Below, one piece after another: positions 52,445 to 61,377 of a stretch of DNA of 64,000 nucleotides. This DNA comes from an uncultured Alphaproteobacteria bacterium (GTDB lineage: Bacteria > Pseudomonadota > Alphaproteobacteria > RF32 > CAG-239), in contig CAJUKS010000002.1 of assembly GCA_910587405.1 (NCBI GenBank), forward strand, positions 143,645 through 207,644, in the 5' to 3' direction. The translations under genes were made by a program, and so were the position numbers. The notes beneath the pieces were generated by a model that was not told where the DNA came from, made no database searches, and saw nothing but the letters and a program-made list of their open reading frames with translations. Positions within the stretch are counted from its first letter, which is position 1; every line of letters begins with the position of its first letter.

Positions 52445-53263
52445 TTATTTTTCCAACTTCCAGCGTTTTTTATAATCAAGCGACTGCAGCAATTGTTCCG
52501 CTTGCTCAAAATAATTAGCCAACTGAGAAACGTCATGAGCATCGTCACTGATGACAACCGGAACTTCCAGACGGTTTAATTCTTCCATCATCCAACGATA
52601 AGGGTGCTGTTCGCCGCATTTGCGCCAGCCGCTGGTATTCAGCTCATACGGATGTTTTAACCGCCCCATGGTTTCAATAAAATGCCACTTGTCCTCTTCT
52701 TCGCCGAAAGCGGCAAAATGAGGAAAAATCTTGTAAACGTCCGGATGGGCAATAAAGTCAAAATATCCGCTTTCGGCAGCCAGAGCAGCATTTTGCCAGT
52801 AGAGCCGAATCGCTTCTTTAATTTCGTCTTCTGTGCACGAGGGCTGAAGCGGATTGTACAAATACATGTTTTCAATCCGGCTTTCGTCCTGATTGCGCAG
52901 ATAATGGAAAGAACCGATATAATAATCGGCATTGAGTTTCTTGCGCAATTTCTCAAAACAACGGCACCATTCCGAAGACGGAAAAAAGTCCACTTCAAAT
53001 CCGAGATAGACTTTTATCGCTGCGGTTGACGCCGCCTGACGAACTTCGTCGGCAACCCGCATCATCGCGTCTTCGAGAAGATTATAATCGTTAAAAAACA
53101 TCGGATGCCCGACCGTCATGTTGGGATGATAAACCAAATGGTTGGAAATACCGATTTCCTGATAACCGATTTTTTGTGCCTGTTCAATCATTTGTTCGGC
53201 CGTACAACGACCGTCAAAAATACCGAGGGCATTGGTATGGGTGTGATAACTGAATTTTTGCAT
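52445..53263 (-). CDS. PHP-domain phosphatase (histidinol-phosphatase-like), copy 2
   Basis: 272 residues. Motifs SYHTHTNALGIFDGR, GISNHLVYHPN (where copy 1 has GISDH), GFEVDFF, IGSFHYL, IAHPDVYKIFP and VISDDAH. The Asp-to-Asn change at a metal position and the different inserts suggest that the two copies have diverged in substrate. ATG 53263 has TTGGAGAAATAAAA upstream. Co-transcribed with the HD gene and copy 1. Confidence 0.83.
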   Translation of the reverse strand: MQKFSYHTHTNALGIFDGRCTAEQMIEQAQKIGYQEIGISNHLVYHPNMTVGHPMFFNDYNLLEDAMMRVADEVRQAASTAAIKVYLGFEVDFFPSSEWCRCFEKLRKKLNADYYIGSFHYLRNQDESRIENMYLYNPLQPSCTEDEIKEAIRLYWQNAALAAESGYFDFIAHPDVYKIFPHFAAFGEEEDKWHFIETMGRLKHPYELNTSGWRKCGEQHPYRWMMEELNRLEVPVVISDDAHDVSQLANYFEQAEQLLQSLDYKKRWKLEK

Positions 53264-53265
53264 TT

Positions 53266-53886
53266 TTATTTCTCCAAACCTAAAATTTCATAAACGTCGC
53301 GACCGGTTTTGGCATCAAAGTAATGTTTTAATTTCATGCTTTGATTATATAAAAGATCGCGCTGACGGTCGTTGAGACCGTAACGCCGGACAATTGCCGC
53401 CACCCGTTCTTCGATCGAAACCATTGTGCAGGCTTCGAACAGCTTGTCACAAAAAGCGATCAGCAAATCATAATCATCATAAACCAGCGGCGCCAAATGA
53501 CAACGAATCCAGTCAAACCATTGCGGCGGAAAAGAATATTGCTCCGGATTAAAATCCTTATCGGGAAAAGTATGAGTGAGGCAGATCCGCGCAATTTCCG
53601 GATAACCGAGTTTCATCATTTGCTCATAACCTTCCTGCCCGTGAAATTTGTTTTCACGGCTTTGATTGACTCTTTTGCCGTAATCATGCAACAGACCGAA
53701 AACAAATGCTTTTTCAGGAACAAGGCCGGGAACGCAAGCAGCAATTTTTTCCGCCGCTTCGGCAACGCCGCGGGTATGAAAACGATATTCGGATTCCAGA
53801 TCAAAAGGGTAGGGACGCGAAAGACGGTAGCGGATTCCTTCTTCCCACAGAGCTTCGGCCCGATCGCGGTCAGGAAATGCAGTCAA
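53266..53886 (-). CDS. HD-domain phosphohydrolase-like protein
   Basis: 206 residues. Metal motifs of the HD superfamily: an early His (YRFHTRGVAEAA), the paired HD in FGLLHDYGKR (about 72) and a later Asp (LIAFCDKLFEA). Most like small YqeK/HDIG-type hydrolases acting on nucleotides or phosphates. The TTG start at 53886 has AGGAG eight bases upstream. It is placed between mnmG and the PHP genes, three bases from the second. Confidence 0.8.
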   Translation of the reverse strand: MTAFPDRDRAEALWEEGIRYRLSRPYPFDLESEYRFHTRGVAEAAEKIAACVPGLVPEKAFVFGLLHDYGKRVNQSRENKFHGQEGYEQMMKLGYPEIARICLTHTFPDKDFNPEQYSFPPQWFDWIRCHLAPLVYDDYDLLIAFCDKLFEACTMVSIEERVAAIVRRYGLNDRQRDLLYNQSMKLKHYFDAKTGRDVYEILGLEK

Positions 53887-53896
53887 TTCAAAACTC

Positions 53897-55750
53897 CTAT
53901 TTTTTAAGATAGCCCAAAATCGCCATCACCGCCGCCGGCGTTACGCCGGAAATACGTGAAGCGGCCCCGATCGTTGCCGGACGGACCCGGCTCAGCTTAA
54001 TGACCATTTCGTTGGATAAACCGCCGATTTTGGAATAGTCGATATCTTCGCGGATTTTCAACTTTTCATCTTTTTTGAAAACTTCGATATCGGCGAGCTG
54101 ACGTTTGATATAACCGGCATATTTTGCCTCTATTTCCACTTCTTCATAAACATCCGCCGAGTATTCTGCCAGTTGCGGCCATATTTTTAATATTGTTTCA
54201 CGTGAAACATCGTCATAAGACATCAGATTGAACGCCGTGCGCCGAGTTCCGTCTTTTTTGTTTTTAATGCAGTGGCGGTCAAGTTCGGACGGTTTAATTT
54301 GCAACTGATCGGCCAAATCGCGCAAAACGGCAATTTGCCGACGTTTTTGTTCAAAACAACGCCAACGCAAATTACCGACGCAACCGGCTTCGTGACCGGC
54401 GGCAGTCAACCGAAGATCGGCGTTGTCGGCCCGCAGATGGAGACGGTATTCCGAACGCGAGGTAAACATACGATACGGCTCATCCACTCCCTTGGTAATC
54501 AGGTCATCAACCATCACGCCGATATAAGCTTCGGAACGGTCGATGATAAACGTGCGTCCGCGGCCTTCGGCATGCAACGCCGCATTGACACCCGCCAACA
54601 AGCCTTGCGCCGCCGCTTCTTCATAACCGGTGGTACCGTTGATCTGACCTGCCAGAAACAAACCGGGAACTTTTTTCAATTGCAGACAACAATCCAATTC
54701 CTGAGGGTCAACATAATCATATTCAATCGCATAAGCGTAACGGAGAATCTTAACGTCTTCCAGGCCTTTTATGGTATGAATAAAAGCTTCCTGCACATCC
54801 GCCGGCAAAGAAGTCGAGATACCGTTGGGATATACAACGTCGGTCGACAACCCCTCCGGTTCGAGAAAAATCTGGTGGCTTTCGCGATCGGCAAATTTGA
54901 TCAGTTTATCTTCAATACTCGGACAATAACGCGGTCCGACACCTTTTATCAATCCGGAAAACAACGCGCATTTTGAAAAGTTATCACGGATTATTCGATG
55001 GGTATTCAAGTTGGTATGGGTGACAAAACAATCAATTTGGGGATTGCTTATTTTATCCGTTAGATAAGAAAACGGCTGTGGTACTTCGTCTCCGCGTTGC
55101 CGATCCAAAATTTTCCAGTTAATCGTTTTGCCGTCCAAACGTGCCGGCGTGCCGGTCTTTAAACGTCCCAAACGCAATTGCCGCTCATTTAAACAGGGTG
55201 TAATACCGCTGCACGAAACATCGTCCACCCGGCCGCCGACCGAAGTTTGATGACCGGTGAACATGATGCCGTTTAAAAAAGTGCCGGTCGTGAGGACAAC
55301 CGCATCTGCCGCAATTTTTGTTCCGTCGGCCAGAATAACGCCGGCCGCCTGTTCGTTTTCAAAAAGCAATCCCTCAACCGCTGCTTCGGCAATTTCAAGA
55401 TTATCCTGTTCCCGCAGCGCCTGCAGCATATATTTGCGGTAAAGTTCGCGATCCGCCTGAGCACGCGGTCCCCGTACCGCCGGACCTTTGGACATATTGA
55501 GCATCCGAAACTGAATTCCGGCGCGATCGATAACCCGGCCCATCAATCCGTCCAGCGCATCAATTTCGCGCACCAAATGACCCTTGCCCAGTCCGCCGAC
55601 GGCAGGATTGCAGGACATTTCGCCGATGGTGGCGATTTTGTGGGTAATCAGCAAGGTTTCGGCGCCGGTTCGTGCGGCAGCGGCGCAAGCTTCGCAACCG
55701 GCATGCCCGCCGCCGACAACAATAACGTTATAGTGATTTTTGATATGCAT
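53897..55750 (-). CDS. mnmG: tRNA uridine 5-carboxymethylaminomethyl modification enzyme MnmG (GidA)
   Basis: FAD enzyme that with MnmE modifies U34 of tRNAs. 617 residues; FAD site VVGGGHAGCEA (11-21), PAVGGLGKGHLVREIDALDG, GLKTGTPAR-type (LGRLKTGTPARLDG), GQINGTTGYEEAAAQGLLAG, and a C-terminal helical part for MnmE binding. A parS site lies in codons for DVSRET (54194-54209). ATG 55750 follows CAGAGGCTGAA. Confidence 0.97.
   Translation of the reverse strand: MHIKNHYNVIVVGGGHAGCEACAAAARTGAETLLITHKIATIGEMSCNPAVGGLGKGHLVREIDALDGLMGRVIDRAGIQFRMLNMSKGPAVRGPRAQADRELYRKYMLQALREQDNLEIAEAAVEGLLFENEQAAGVILADGTKIAADAVVLTTGTFLNGIMFTGHQTSVGGRVDDVSCSGITPCLNERQLRLGRLKTGTPARLDGKTINWKILDRQRGDEVPQPFSYLTDKISNPQIDCFVTHTNLNTHRIIRDNFSKCALFSGLIKGVGPRYCPSIEDKLIKFADRESHQIFLEPEGLSTDVVYPNGISTSLPADVQEAFIHTIKGLEDVKILRYAYAIEYDYVDPQELDCCLQLKKVPGLFLAGQINGTTGYEEAAAQGLLAGVNAALHAEGRGRTFIIDRSEAYIGVMVDDLITKGVDEPYRMFTSRSEYRLHLRADNADLRLTAAGHEAGCVGNLRWRCFEQKRRQIAVLRDLADQLQIKPSELDRHCIKNKKDGTRRTAFNLMSYDDVSRETILKIWPQLAEYSADVYEEVEIEAKYAGYIKRQLADIEVFKKDEKLKIREDIDYSKIGGLSNEMVIKLSRVRPATIGAASRISGVTPAAVMAILGYLKK
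54194..54209. promoter_or_regulatory. parS site 2 (inside mnmG)
   Basis: TGTTTCACGTGAAACA, identical to site 1, 2.8 kb away, again encoding DVSRET. Confidence 0.95.
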
Positions 55751-55938
55751 TTCAGCCTCTGTTTTTATCTGTTTGCTGTTTAACGTTTTTTTGATGCATT
55801 ATCAAGCTTTTTTATTACAAAAACGCATTATCCGCCTATGATTAACCAAACCTTAGCATAAAAGTTTTAGGATAATGTTAAAAGTTTGGGAACGAATTCG
55901 GTTCTTAAACGCTAAAATTTCAATTGCGGAGAAAAATA

Positions 55939-56538
55939 ATGATATGGTTTGCCGTTTTTATCTATGCTTTGCTGATCGCAGCACTGATATGGATATGGGT
56001 TGACATCATACGTCTGTTTGTCAACAAAGAGTTCCGCAAATGTCCGCCTTTGGTTCCCAGTTTCGGCAAGCAAAAGAAAATAATGATTGAGCGAATTGAC
56101 GCACAACTACAAAAATCTGAGCGGCCGTTTAATGTTTTGGATCCCGGATGCGGCACCGGAACTTTGCTGATTGAACTGGCACGCAAACATCCGCAGCATC
56201 GCTTTGTCGGTATCGAATGGAATGTTTTCACCGCCGCGGTTGCCGCTTTTCGAACCCGTAAGTTGACCAACGTGCGAATCATTCGGCAGGATATGTTTAA
56301 TTGCTCCTTTAAAGATTTTGACATTATCGCCTGTTTTTTGATGCAACCGTTGATGGAACGTTTTGGGCAAAAACTGAAAACCGACGGCTCGAAGGGAACC
56401 GTCGTCTACTCAAACAGTTTTTATATCCCCGGTTTTCGGGCGGATGAAATCATCGAAGTCAAAGGATTTTACAAGTTTAACAATATCTACGTTTACAAAA
56501 TTCCGCAGGCTTTTACGTTGTCTCCGATTGACGGATAA
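55939..56538 (+). CDS. Membrane-anchored SAM-dependent methyltransferase-like protein
   Basis: 199 residues. An N-terminal membrane helix (about 2-25, IWFAVFIYALLIAALIWIW) is followed by a Rossmann methyltransferase fold: motif I VLDPGCGTGTLLIEL (about 66-80), IGIEWN-type motif II (FVGIEWNV), and QDMFNCSFKDFDII. The acceptor is unknown. The ATG at 55939 has GGAG seven bases before it (TTG 55924 is less likely). Divergent from mnmG and convergent with mnmE. Confidence 0.75.
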   Translation: MIWFAVFIYALLIAALIWIWVDIIRLFVNKEFRKCPPLVPSFGKQKKIMIERIDAQLQKSERPFNVLDPGCGTGTLLIELARKHPQHRFVGIEWNVFTAAVAAFRTRKLTNVRIIRQDMFNCSFKDFDIIACFLMQPLMERFGQKLKTDGSKGTVVYSNSFYIPGFRADEIIEVKGFYKFNNIYVYKIPQAFTLSPIDG

Positions 56539-56539
56539 G

Positions 56540-57880
56540 TTATTTGCCTATACAAAAACTGCCGAATATCTTATCCAAAATCTCGTCCACTTCGATGCGC
56601 CCGGTAATTTTACCGATATTTCGCGCCGCCAGACGGATATCTTCGGCAGCCAATTCAATCGATTTATGCAAATTAAAGCGTTGCAGATCTTTAAATACAT
56701 CGCTCAAGACTTCACGATAACGCCGACGCGTAATTAAAGCCCCCGAAGAAGCGGTAAATTCTTCGGCAATACGCGCACTGATTTTTTGCAGCAGAACGTC
56801 TATTCCTTGCTGATATTTGGCGGAAATAAGCGTATAAGCCTTGTCACTTAACGAAGAACACTGTTCTTTATTTAATTTATCAGATTTATTAACAATATAT
56901 AACATATTGTTTTTATACTCTTTTTCTATATCAACAAAAGGCAACAGATTAATATTTTCACCATTCAGCAAAGCAATGACCAAATCAGCACTTTTGGCTT
57001 TATCAAAAGCAATTTCAATGCCGCGGCGTTCAATTTGTTCTTGGGTTTCGCGCAAACCGGCCGTATCGGTAAAAATAACCGGATACCCGTTGATATCCAT
57101 ATAAACGTCAACCGCATCCCGGGTTGTACCGGCAATATCGGAGACAATAACCGCTTCGCGTTTGGCCAGTATATTGAGAAGACTGGACTTTCCGGCATTA
57201 GGCTCTCCCAGGATCACGACCCGGAATCCTTCGCGCAGACGTTCGCCGCAAAAACTTTGCCGAAGATGGCGGTCAATCTCCTCCGCCACTTTAAATACAG
57301 TGTTTTCCAAGCGCGAAACCAAATCATCGGGAAGTTCTTCATCGGGAAAATCAATATAAGCTTCGAGATAAGCCAGAATTTCCACCAGCTTTTCCCGCCA
57401 ACCGTCATAAAGATTCTTTAAATCGCCGTTCATTTGGCGCAATGCATATTTTTGCTGTTCGCGGGTTTCGGAATCAATCAGGTCGGCCAATCCTTCGGCT
57501 TCGGTCAAATCCATTTTGCCGTTGTAAAAAGCGCGCTTGGAAAATTCTCCCGGTTCGGCCAGGCGGAAGCCTTCAATATTTCCCAGATTTTCCAACAAGC
57601 AGGCGATCACGGCTTTTGAGCCGTGGGAATGAATCTCGACGATATCCTCGCCGGTAAACGATGCCGGCGCTTTAAAATATAGGATCAGCCCTTTATCGGC
57701 CTGGCGGCCTTCCAAATCATGCAGAGCAGCAAAATAAGCGTAACGCGGCTGAAGACGTGCAATATCGAGCGCGGTCAAACGGCGCACCGCCTGCAAGGCA
57801 TTGGGACCGGAAATGCGAAAAACGGCCACGCCGGATTTTCCGGCTACCGTTGACAAAGCATAAATGGTATCGTTGTTCAT
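56540..57880 (-). CDS. mnmE: tRNA modification GTPase MnmE (TrmE)
   Basis: 446 residues, partner of MnmG. N-terminal domain YALSTVAGKSGVAVFRISGP; GTPase domain with GEPNAGKSSLLN (about 224), DTAGLRE (G3) and NKSDK (G4); C-terminal FCIGK with the Cys of the family. ATG 57880 follows AAAAGGAGCTGTT. Ends one base from the convergent methyltransferase gene. Confidence 0.97.
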   Translation of the reverse strand: MNNDTIYALSTVAGKSGVAVFRISGPNALQAVRRLTALDIARLQPRYAYFAALHDLEGRQADKGLILYFKAPASFTGEDIVEIHSHGSKAVIACLLENLGNIEGFRLAEPGEFSKRAFYNGKMDLTEAEGLADLIDSETREQQKYALRQMNGDLKNLYDGWREKLVEILAYLEAYIDFPDEELPDDLVSRLENTVFKVAEEIDRHLRQSFCGERLREGFRVVILGEPNAGKSSLLNILAKREAVIVSDIAGTTRDAVDVYMDINGYPVIFTDTAGLRETQEQIERRGIEIAFDKAKSADLVIALLNGENINLLPFVDIEKEYKNNMLYIVNKSDKLNKEQCSSLSDKAYTLISAKYQQGIDVLLQKISARIAEEFTASSGALITRRRYREVLSDVFKDLQRFNLHKSIELAAEDIRLAARNIGKITGRIEVDEILDKIFGSFCIGK

Positions 57881-58061
57881 AACAGCTCCTTTTTATCTTC
57901 ATGGTATAAAAGCAAACGACTAATCTTGCAAGTTTTAAAAAAAGCCGATTTTTTGCGCATGGAAAACAGATTTATACAATCTTAACACTTATATCATAAA
58001 GTGATAAAAATCGCTTTGTACGCGCTTTAGACGGACTCGTTTTTTTACAGGAATTTTTAAA

Positions 58062-58742
58062 ATGAACAAAACACTGATCATCTGGGATTTTGACGGCGTT
58101 ATTTCCGATACCGAAAAATTGTGGTTGGAAAACCGCAGGCAATTGCTCAATCAAAAATTTAACCTTAACTGGGACTTTGCAACCGTTAACCATCATCTCG
58201 GCGGCATGAGCGAAAAAACCAAAAAAGAAGTTCTGCAGCAGATGGGCCTGTCCATAGACGACAACTTTGCCGACGAAGCCCTCAAAATGGATTTTGAAGT
58301 TATGAAGCGGGGAATTGAACCGACACCGGGAATTGAAGAAATTTTTAAAATGAAATCTTTTGAACAGTGCATTGCCACCGGCGGCACCATGGACAAAACG
58401 CTCGTCAAGATCGAAGCGGTGGGAATCGGAAAATATTTTTCGCCCGAACAAATATTCACGGCCGACATGGTCGAACACGGCAAGCCGAAACCCGACTTAT
58501 TTTTGCTGGCCGCACAAAAAATGGGCTACCGGCCTCAGAACTGTATCGTCATTGAAGATTCGCTGGCCGGAATGACTGCCGGTTTGAAGGCGGGCATGAA
58601 CGTAATTGCTTTTTTAGGCTGCGAAATGAACCACGGACAAACATATTTGGACAAAGTTAAAGCGCTCGGGATCAAACATATATTTTACCACATGGATGAA
58701 ATCAAACGGTTTTTAGTTGACTTTCAGGCTCAAAAGAATTAA
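58062..58742 (+). CDS. HAD-superfamily hydrolase (phosphoglycolate phosphatase/beta-PGM-like)
   Basis: 226 residues, HAD subfamily IA. Motif I IIWDFDGVISDTE (nucleophile Asp at about 9), motif II ATGGTMDKTL (an unusual Gly-rich version of the usual S/T), motif III GKPKPDLFLLAA, motif IV IEDSLAGMTAG. A helical cap sits between motifs I and II. Small phosphorylated metabolite likely; which cannot be told. ATG 58062 has ACAGGAATTTTTAAA upstream. Confidence 0.85.
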   Translation: MNKTLIIWDFDGVISDTEKLWLENRRQLLNQKFNLNWDFATVNHHLGGMSEKTKKEVLQQMGLSIDDNFADEALKMDFEVMKRGIEPTPGIEEIFKMKSFEQCIATGGTMDKTLVKIEAVGIGKYFSPEQIFTADMVEHGKPKPDLFLLAAQKMGYRPQNCIVIEDSLAGMTAGLKAGMNVIAFLGCEMNHGQTYLDKVKALGIKHIFYHMDEIKRFLVDFQAQKN

Positions 58743-58785
58743 AATTTTGTCTAAGCGAATATTATTAATCTAAATACTATTAGTC

Positions 58786-59550
58786 ATGACAACAAAAAAA
58801 CAGACAAACAAGCACTTCTGGAACCTGTGTCAGAATTTTTTGCAACAAGAGCAAAGACGTGAGCAATTGTTTGCCGGAACCGGTATTGCAATTGCCGCCG
58901 CCGCGGTCCTTTTCGGTTTTCAGTCAACCTTATTCCTTATCGGAATAATTACCGCCGTTATTATCTATTTTCGATTGCCGTATGCCAATATCGAAATAGA
59001 ATCCAAAACGGTTCGGCTGGGATGGGCCGCCGTCATGTTTGCGGCTTTTTACCTGCCGCCGATGTTGTGGACTTTGGAAAACGAAATCACCATGCATTTT
59101 CCGGGGCTGTTCTTTTCGCTCTTTTTCTGTGTCGTTCTGTATTCTTACATCCCGGTAATTTCGTATTGTTTGAAGCTGAATGATCAACAAGAAGGCTATT
59201 CCTTCGGCGATTTTGGCCGCGACAGCGAGAAAACCCGATACAACGGCGTATTTTTCAGCTTTTTGATATATGGCATGATCTTCTCCATATGGAGTTATTG
59301 CGAAATAGAACAAAGAACCGACATTCAGTTCAGTCAGCAACCGTATATTCCGGTGCTCAAATGGGAAAAAGAATACCAGCGCGGCTACACTTATTATGTT
59401 GTTGATTGCGAAAAGGGAAAATTTATGGTTTCGCCGAGTTCATATCCCGAGATCAGGGATCTTAACCCAAACAGCCAAATAAGAATCCTTGCTCCCTATT
59501 CTTACAACGGGCTTTTGCAAATCGAACGCCTCGAAATTAAGAATCGCTAA
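58786..59550 (+). CDS. Hypothetical four-helix membrane protein
   Basis: 254 residues. Membrane segments at about 28-45, 48-65, 82-100, 108-128 and 160-180; a C-terminal ~75-residue soluble domain probably outside (SQQPYIPVLKWEKEYQRGYT). Not recognised. No clear Shine-Dalgarno sequence before the ATG at 58786. Followed by a terminator. Confidence 0.7.
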   Translation: MTTKKQTNKHFWNLCQNFLQQEQRREQLFAGTGIAIAAAAVLFGFQSTLFLIGIITAVIIYFRLPYANIEIESKTVRLGWAAVMFAAFYLPPMLWTLENEITMHFPGLFFSLFFCVVLYSYIPVISYCLKLNDQQEGYSFGDFGRDSEKTRYNGVFFSFLIYGMIFSIWSYCEIEQRTDIQFSQQPYIPVLKWEKEYQRGYTYYVVDCEKGKFMVSPSSYPEIRDLNPNSQIRILAPYSYNGLLQIERLEIKNR

Positions 59551-59567
59551 CGTTTGTCAAATGAAAC

Positions 59568-59603
59568 AATCCCCTTTATTCGGCAGGAATAAAGGGGATT
59601 TTT
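59568..59603. terminator. Rho-independent terminator after 58786-59550
   Basis: AATCCCCTTTATTC and GAATAAAGGGGATT around GGCAG, then TTT. It also stands in front of the convergent rho end (59620). Confidence 0.85.
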
Positions 59604-59619
59604 AATGTTTTGACAACGT

Positions 59620-60873
59620 TTAAGAATTCATGTTGGTAAAGAAGTCTTTATTGTCCTTGCTTTGCTTGAGTTTATCAAGCAGAAATTCCATCCCGTCCGT
59701 CATGCCCATTTGCATCAGAACCCGGCGCAAAACCCACATTTTGGTCAAAGTGGCTTTGTCAACCAGCAATTCTTCCTTACGGGTTCCCGAACGGGTAATG
59801 TCAATCGTCGGGAACAGGCGTTTGTCGGTCAGCTTGCGGTCGAGGATAATTTCGGAGTTGCCGGTTCCTTTAAATTCTTCGAAAATAACTTCGTCCATCC
59901 GCGAACCGGTATCAATCAGAGCCGTCGCAATAATCGTCAGCGAGCCGCCTTCTTCAACATTGCGGGCTGCACCGAGAAGCCGCTTAGGACGCTGCAGAGC
60001 GTTGGCATCGACACCGCCGGTAAGCACCTTGCCCGAGGAAGGAACAACCGTGTTGTAAGCGCGTCCCAGACGCGTAATCGAATCCAACAGAATGACAACA
60101 TCCTTTTTGTTTTCGACCAGACGTTTGGCCTTTTCAATAACCATTTCAGCAACCTGAACATGGCGGGTCGCCGGCTCGTCAAACGTTGACGAAATCACTT
60201 CGCCTTTAACCGAACGCGTCATATCGGTGACTTCTTCGGGACGTTCGTCAATCAAAAGCACCATCAGATAAACTTCGGGATGGTTGGTTGAAATCGCGTG
60301 GGCAATATTTTGCAGCATAACCGTTTTGCCGGTACGCGGCGGCGCAACAATCAGACCGCGTTGTCCTTTGCCCTGCGGCGAAACCAGATCGATGATCCGG
60401 GTCGTATAATCCTTATCGCCGCAAATGACGTCAAAATCAAGTTTTTGGGTCGGATAAAGCGGCGTCAGGTTGTCAAAATTAATCCGCAGTTTTGATTTTT
60501 CCGGGTCGTCAAAATTTATCCGGTTAATTTTTGTCAGCGCAAAATAACGTTCATTGTCTTTCGGCGCACGTATTTCGCCTTCGATCGTATCACCGGTACG
60601 CAGGCCGAATTTTTTAACCTGAGCCGGAGAAACATAGATATCGTCGGGTCCGGCAAGATAATTTGACTGGGCAGAGCGCAGAAAACCAAAACCGTCCTGT
60701 AAAACTTCGATGGTTCCTTCGCCGTAAATGACGTTGTCGTCGGAAGCAACTTTTTTAAGGATGGCAAACATCAAATCCTGTTTGCGCATGGAGGAAGCGT
60801 CTTCGATTCCGAGGGCTTCGGCTTCGGTTAAAAGCTCTTTGGGAGACTTTTGTTTTAACTCGTTTAAGTGCAT
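59620..60873 (-). CDS. rho: Transcription termination factor Rho
   Basis: RNA helicase of factor-dependent termination, 417 residues, normal size. N-terminal MHLNELKQKSPKELL (Rho_N), cold-shock-like RNA-binding part (EVLQDGFGFLRSAQSNYL), Walker A APPRTGKT (about 178), LLIDERPEEVTDM, and Q-loop/R-loop TGGVDANALQ. The ATG at 60873 fits the family start; the frame upstream to 60948 is open but without homology. Nearest gene left of the oriC candidate. Confidence 0.97.
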   Translation of the reverse strand: MHLNELKQKSPKELLTEAEALGIEDASSMRKQDLMFAILKKVASDDNVIYGEGTIEVLQDGFGFLRSAQSNYLAGPDDIYVSPAQVKKFGLRTGDTIEGEIRAPKDNERYFALTKINRINFDDPEKSKLRINFDNLTPLYPTQKLDFDVICGDKDYTTRIIDLVSPQGKGQRGLIVAPPRTGKTVMLQNIAHAISTNHPEVYLMVLLIDERPEEVTDMTRSVKGEVISSTFDEPATRHVQVAEMVIEKAKRLVENKKDVVILLDSITRLGRAYNTVVPSSGKVLTGGVDANALQRPKRLLGAARNVEEGGSLTIIATALIDTGSRMDEVIFEEFKGTGNSEIILDRKLTDKRLFPTIDITRSGTRKEELLVDKATLTKMWVLRRVLMQMGMTDGMEFLLDKLKQSKDNKDFFTNMNS

Positions 60874-60948
60874 GAAAAATCCGTGGTTGGTTGAGTGTTG
60901 AGATGTTTTTGCATAAGAAATGTCGAAAAGCGGTTTTGGACACCGCAT

Positions 60949-61377
60949 CGGATAACATCATTTTTATAATTCATTCTCCGACACTTGTCAAATAATTGTT
61001 GGGAAAAAGTTTTCAACACCTGCGCAGCCCAATCATATAATTTTTAAAATGTTTTTGTAGGTTGTATATCCGCCGTCAGGATGGGGATTAAATTTTGTTA
61101 ACAGATTTATCCAGATTTTAAATATTTGTTAATAAATTTGTTAAGAGAAAATTAACTTTTAAAAAAAGGAAGTCTTTGTCGCGAGTCTGGTTTGTAAACA
61201 CAAAAATTTACCATTTGTTAATAAAACAGCTTATCCTTATATGACAATCGGGTTGATAAAAGTTATCAACCTGTGTGTATCTTGCTTTATTGAATTTTAA
61301 TTCCGTTGATAAATTTGTATAAATAGGCATAAATGCTTTTTTATGCACAGGCCTTGTTAATAACTCGGGTTAATAAA
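60949..61377. other. Probable chromosomal replication origin (oriC)
   Basis: A 430-base, strongly AT-rich gap between divergent rho and coaE. It contains DnaA-box variants: TTATGCACA (61341-61349, perfect TTATNCACA), TTATCCAGA (61107-61115), TTATCCTTA (61231), an inverted pair GGTTGATAA/TTATCAACC (61251-61259, 61263-61271) and CGTTGATAA (61304-61312). Six TTAA elements between 61088 and 61155 are spaced about 10-12 bases (one gap of 20), including a full TTAA-N7-TTAAC (61141-61156), the CtrA consensus. mnmE, mnmG, rsmG, parAB, two parS sites, rho, coaE and dnaQ are the usual alphaproteobacterial origin neighbours, and genes run away from this point on both sides. Confidence 0.75.
61118..61156 (+). 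promoter_or_regulatory. CtrA-type TTAA-N7-TTAA(C) sites in the oriC candidate
   Basis: TTAA-ATATTTG-TTAA (61118-61132) and TTAA-GAGAAAA-TTAAC (61141-61156). CtrA blocks replication initiation at such sites in Caulobacter. A ctrA gene is not in the window, so the link is inferred. Confidence 0.5.

Noticed and set aside
53497..53907. Plus-strand frame opposite the HD gene
   Set aside because: Antisense shadow; HD motifs and start signal are on the minus strand.
60874..60948. N-terminal extension of rho
   Set aside because: Rho proteins begin at the MHLNELK-type motif; the extra codons have no support.
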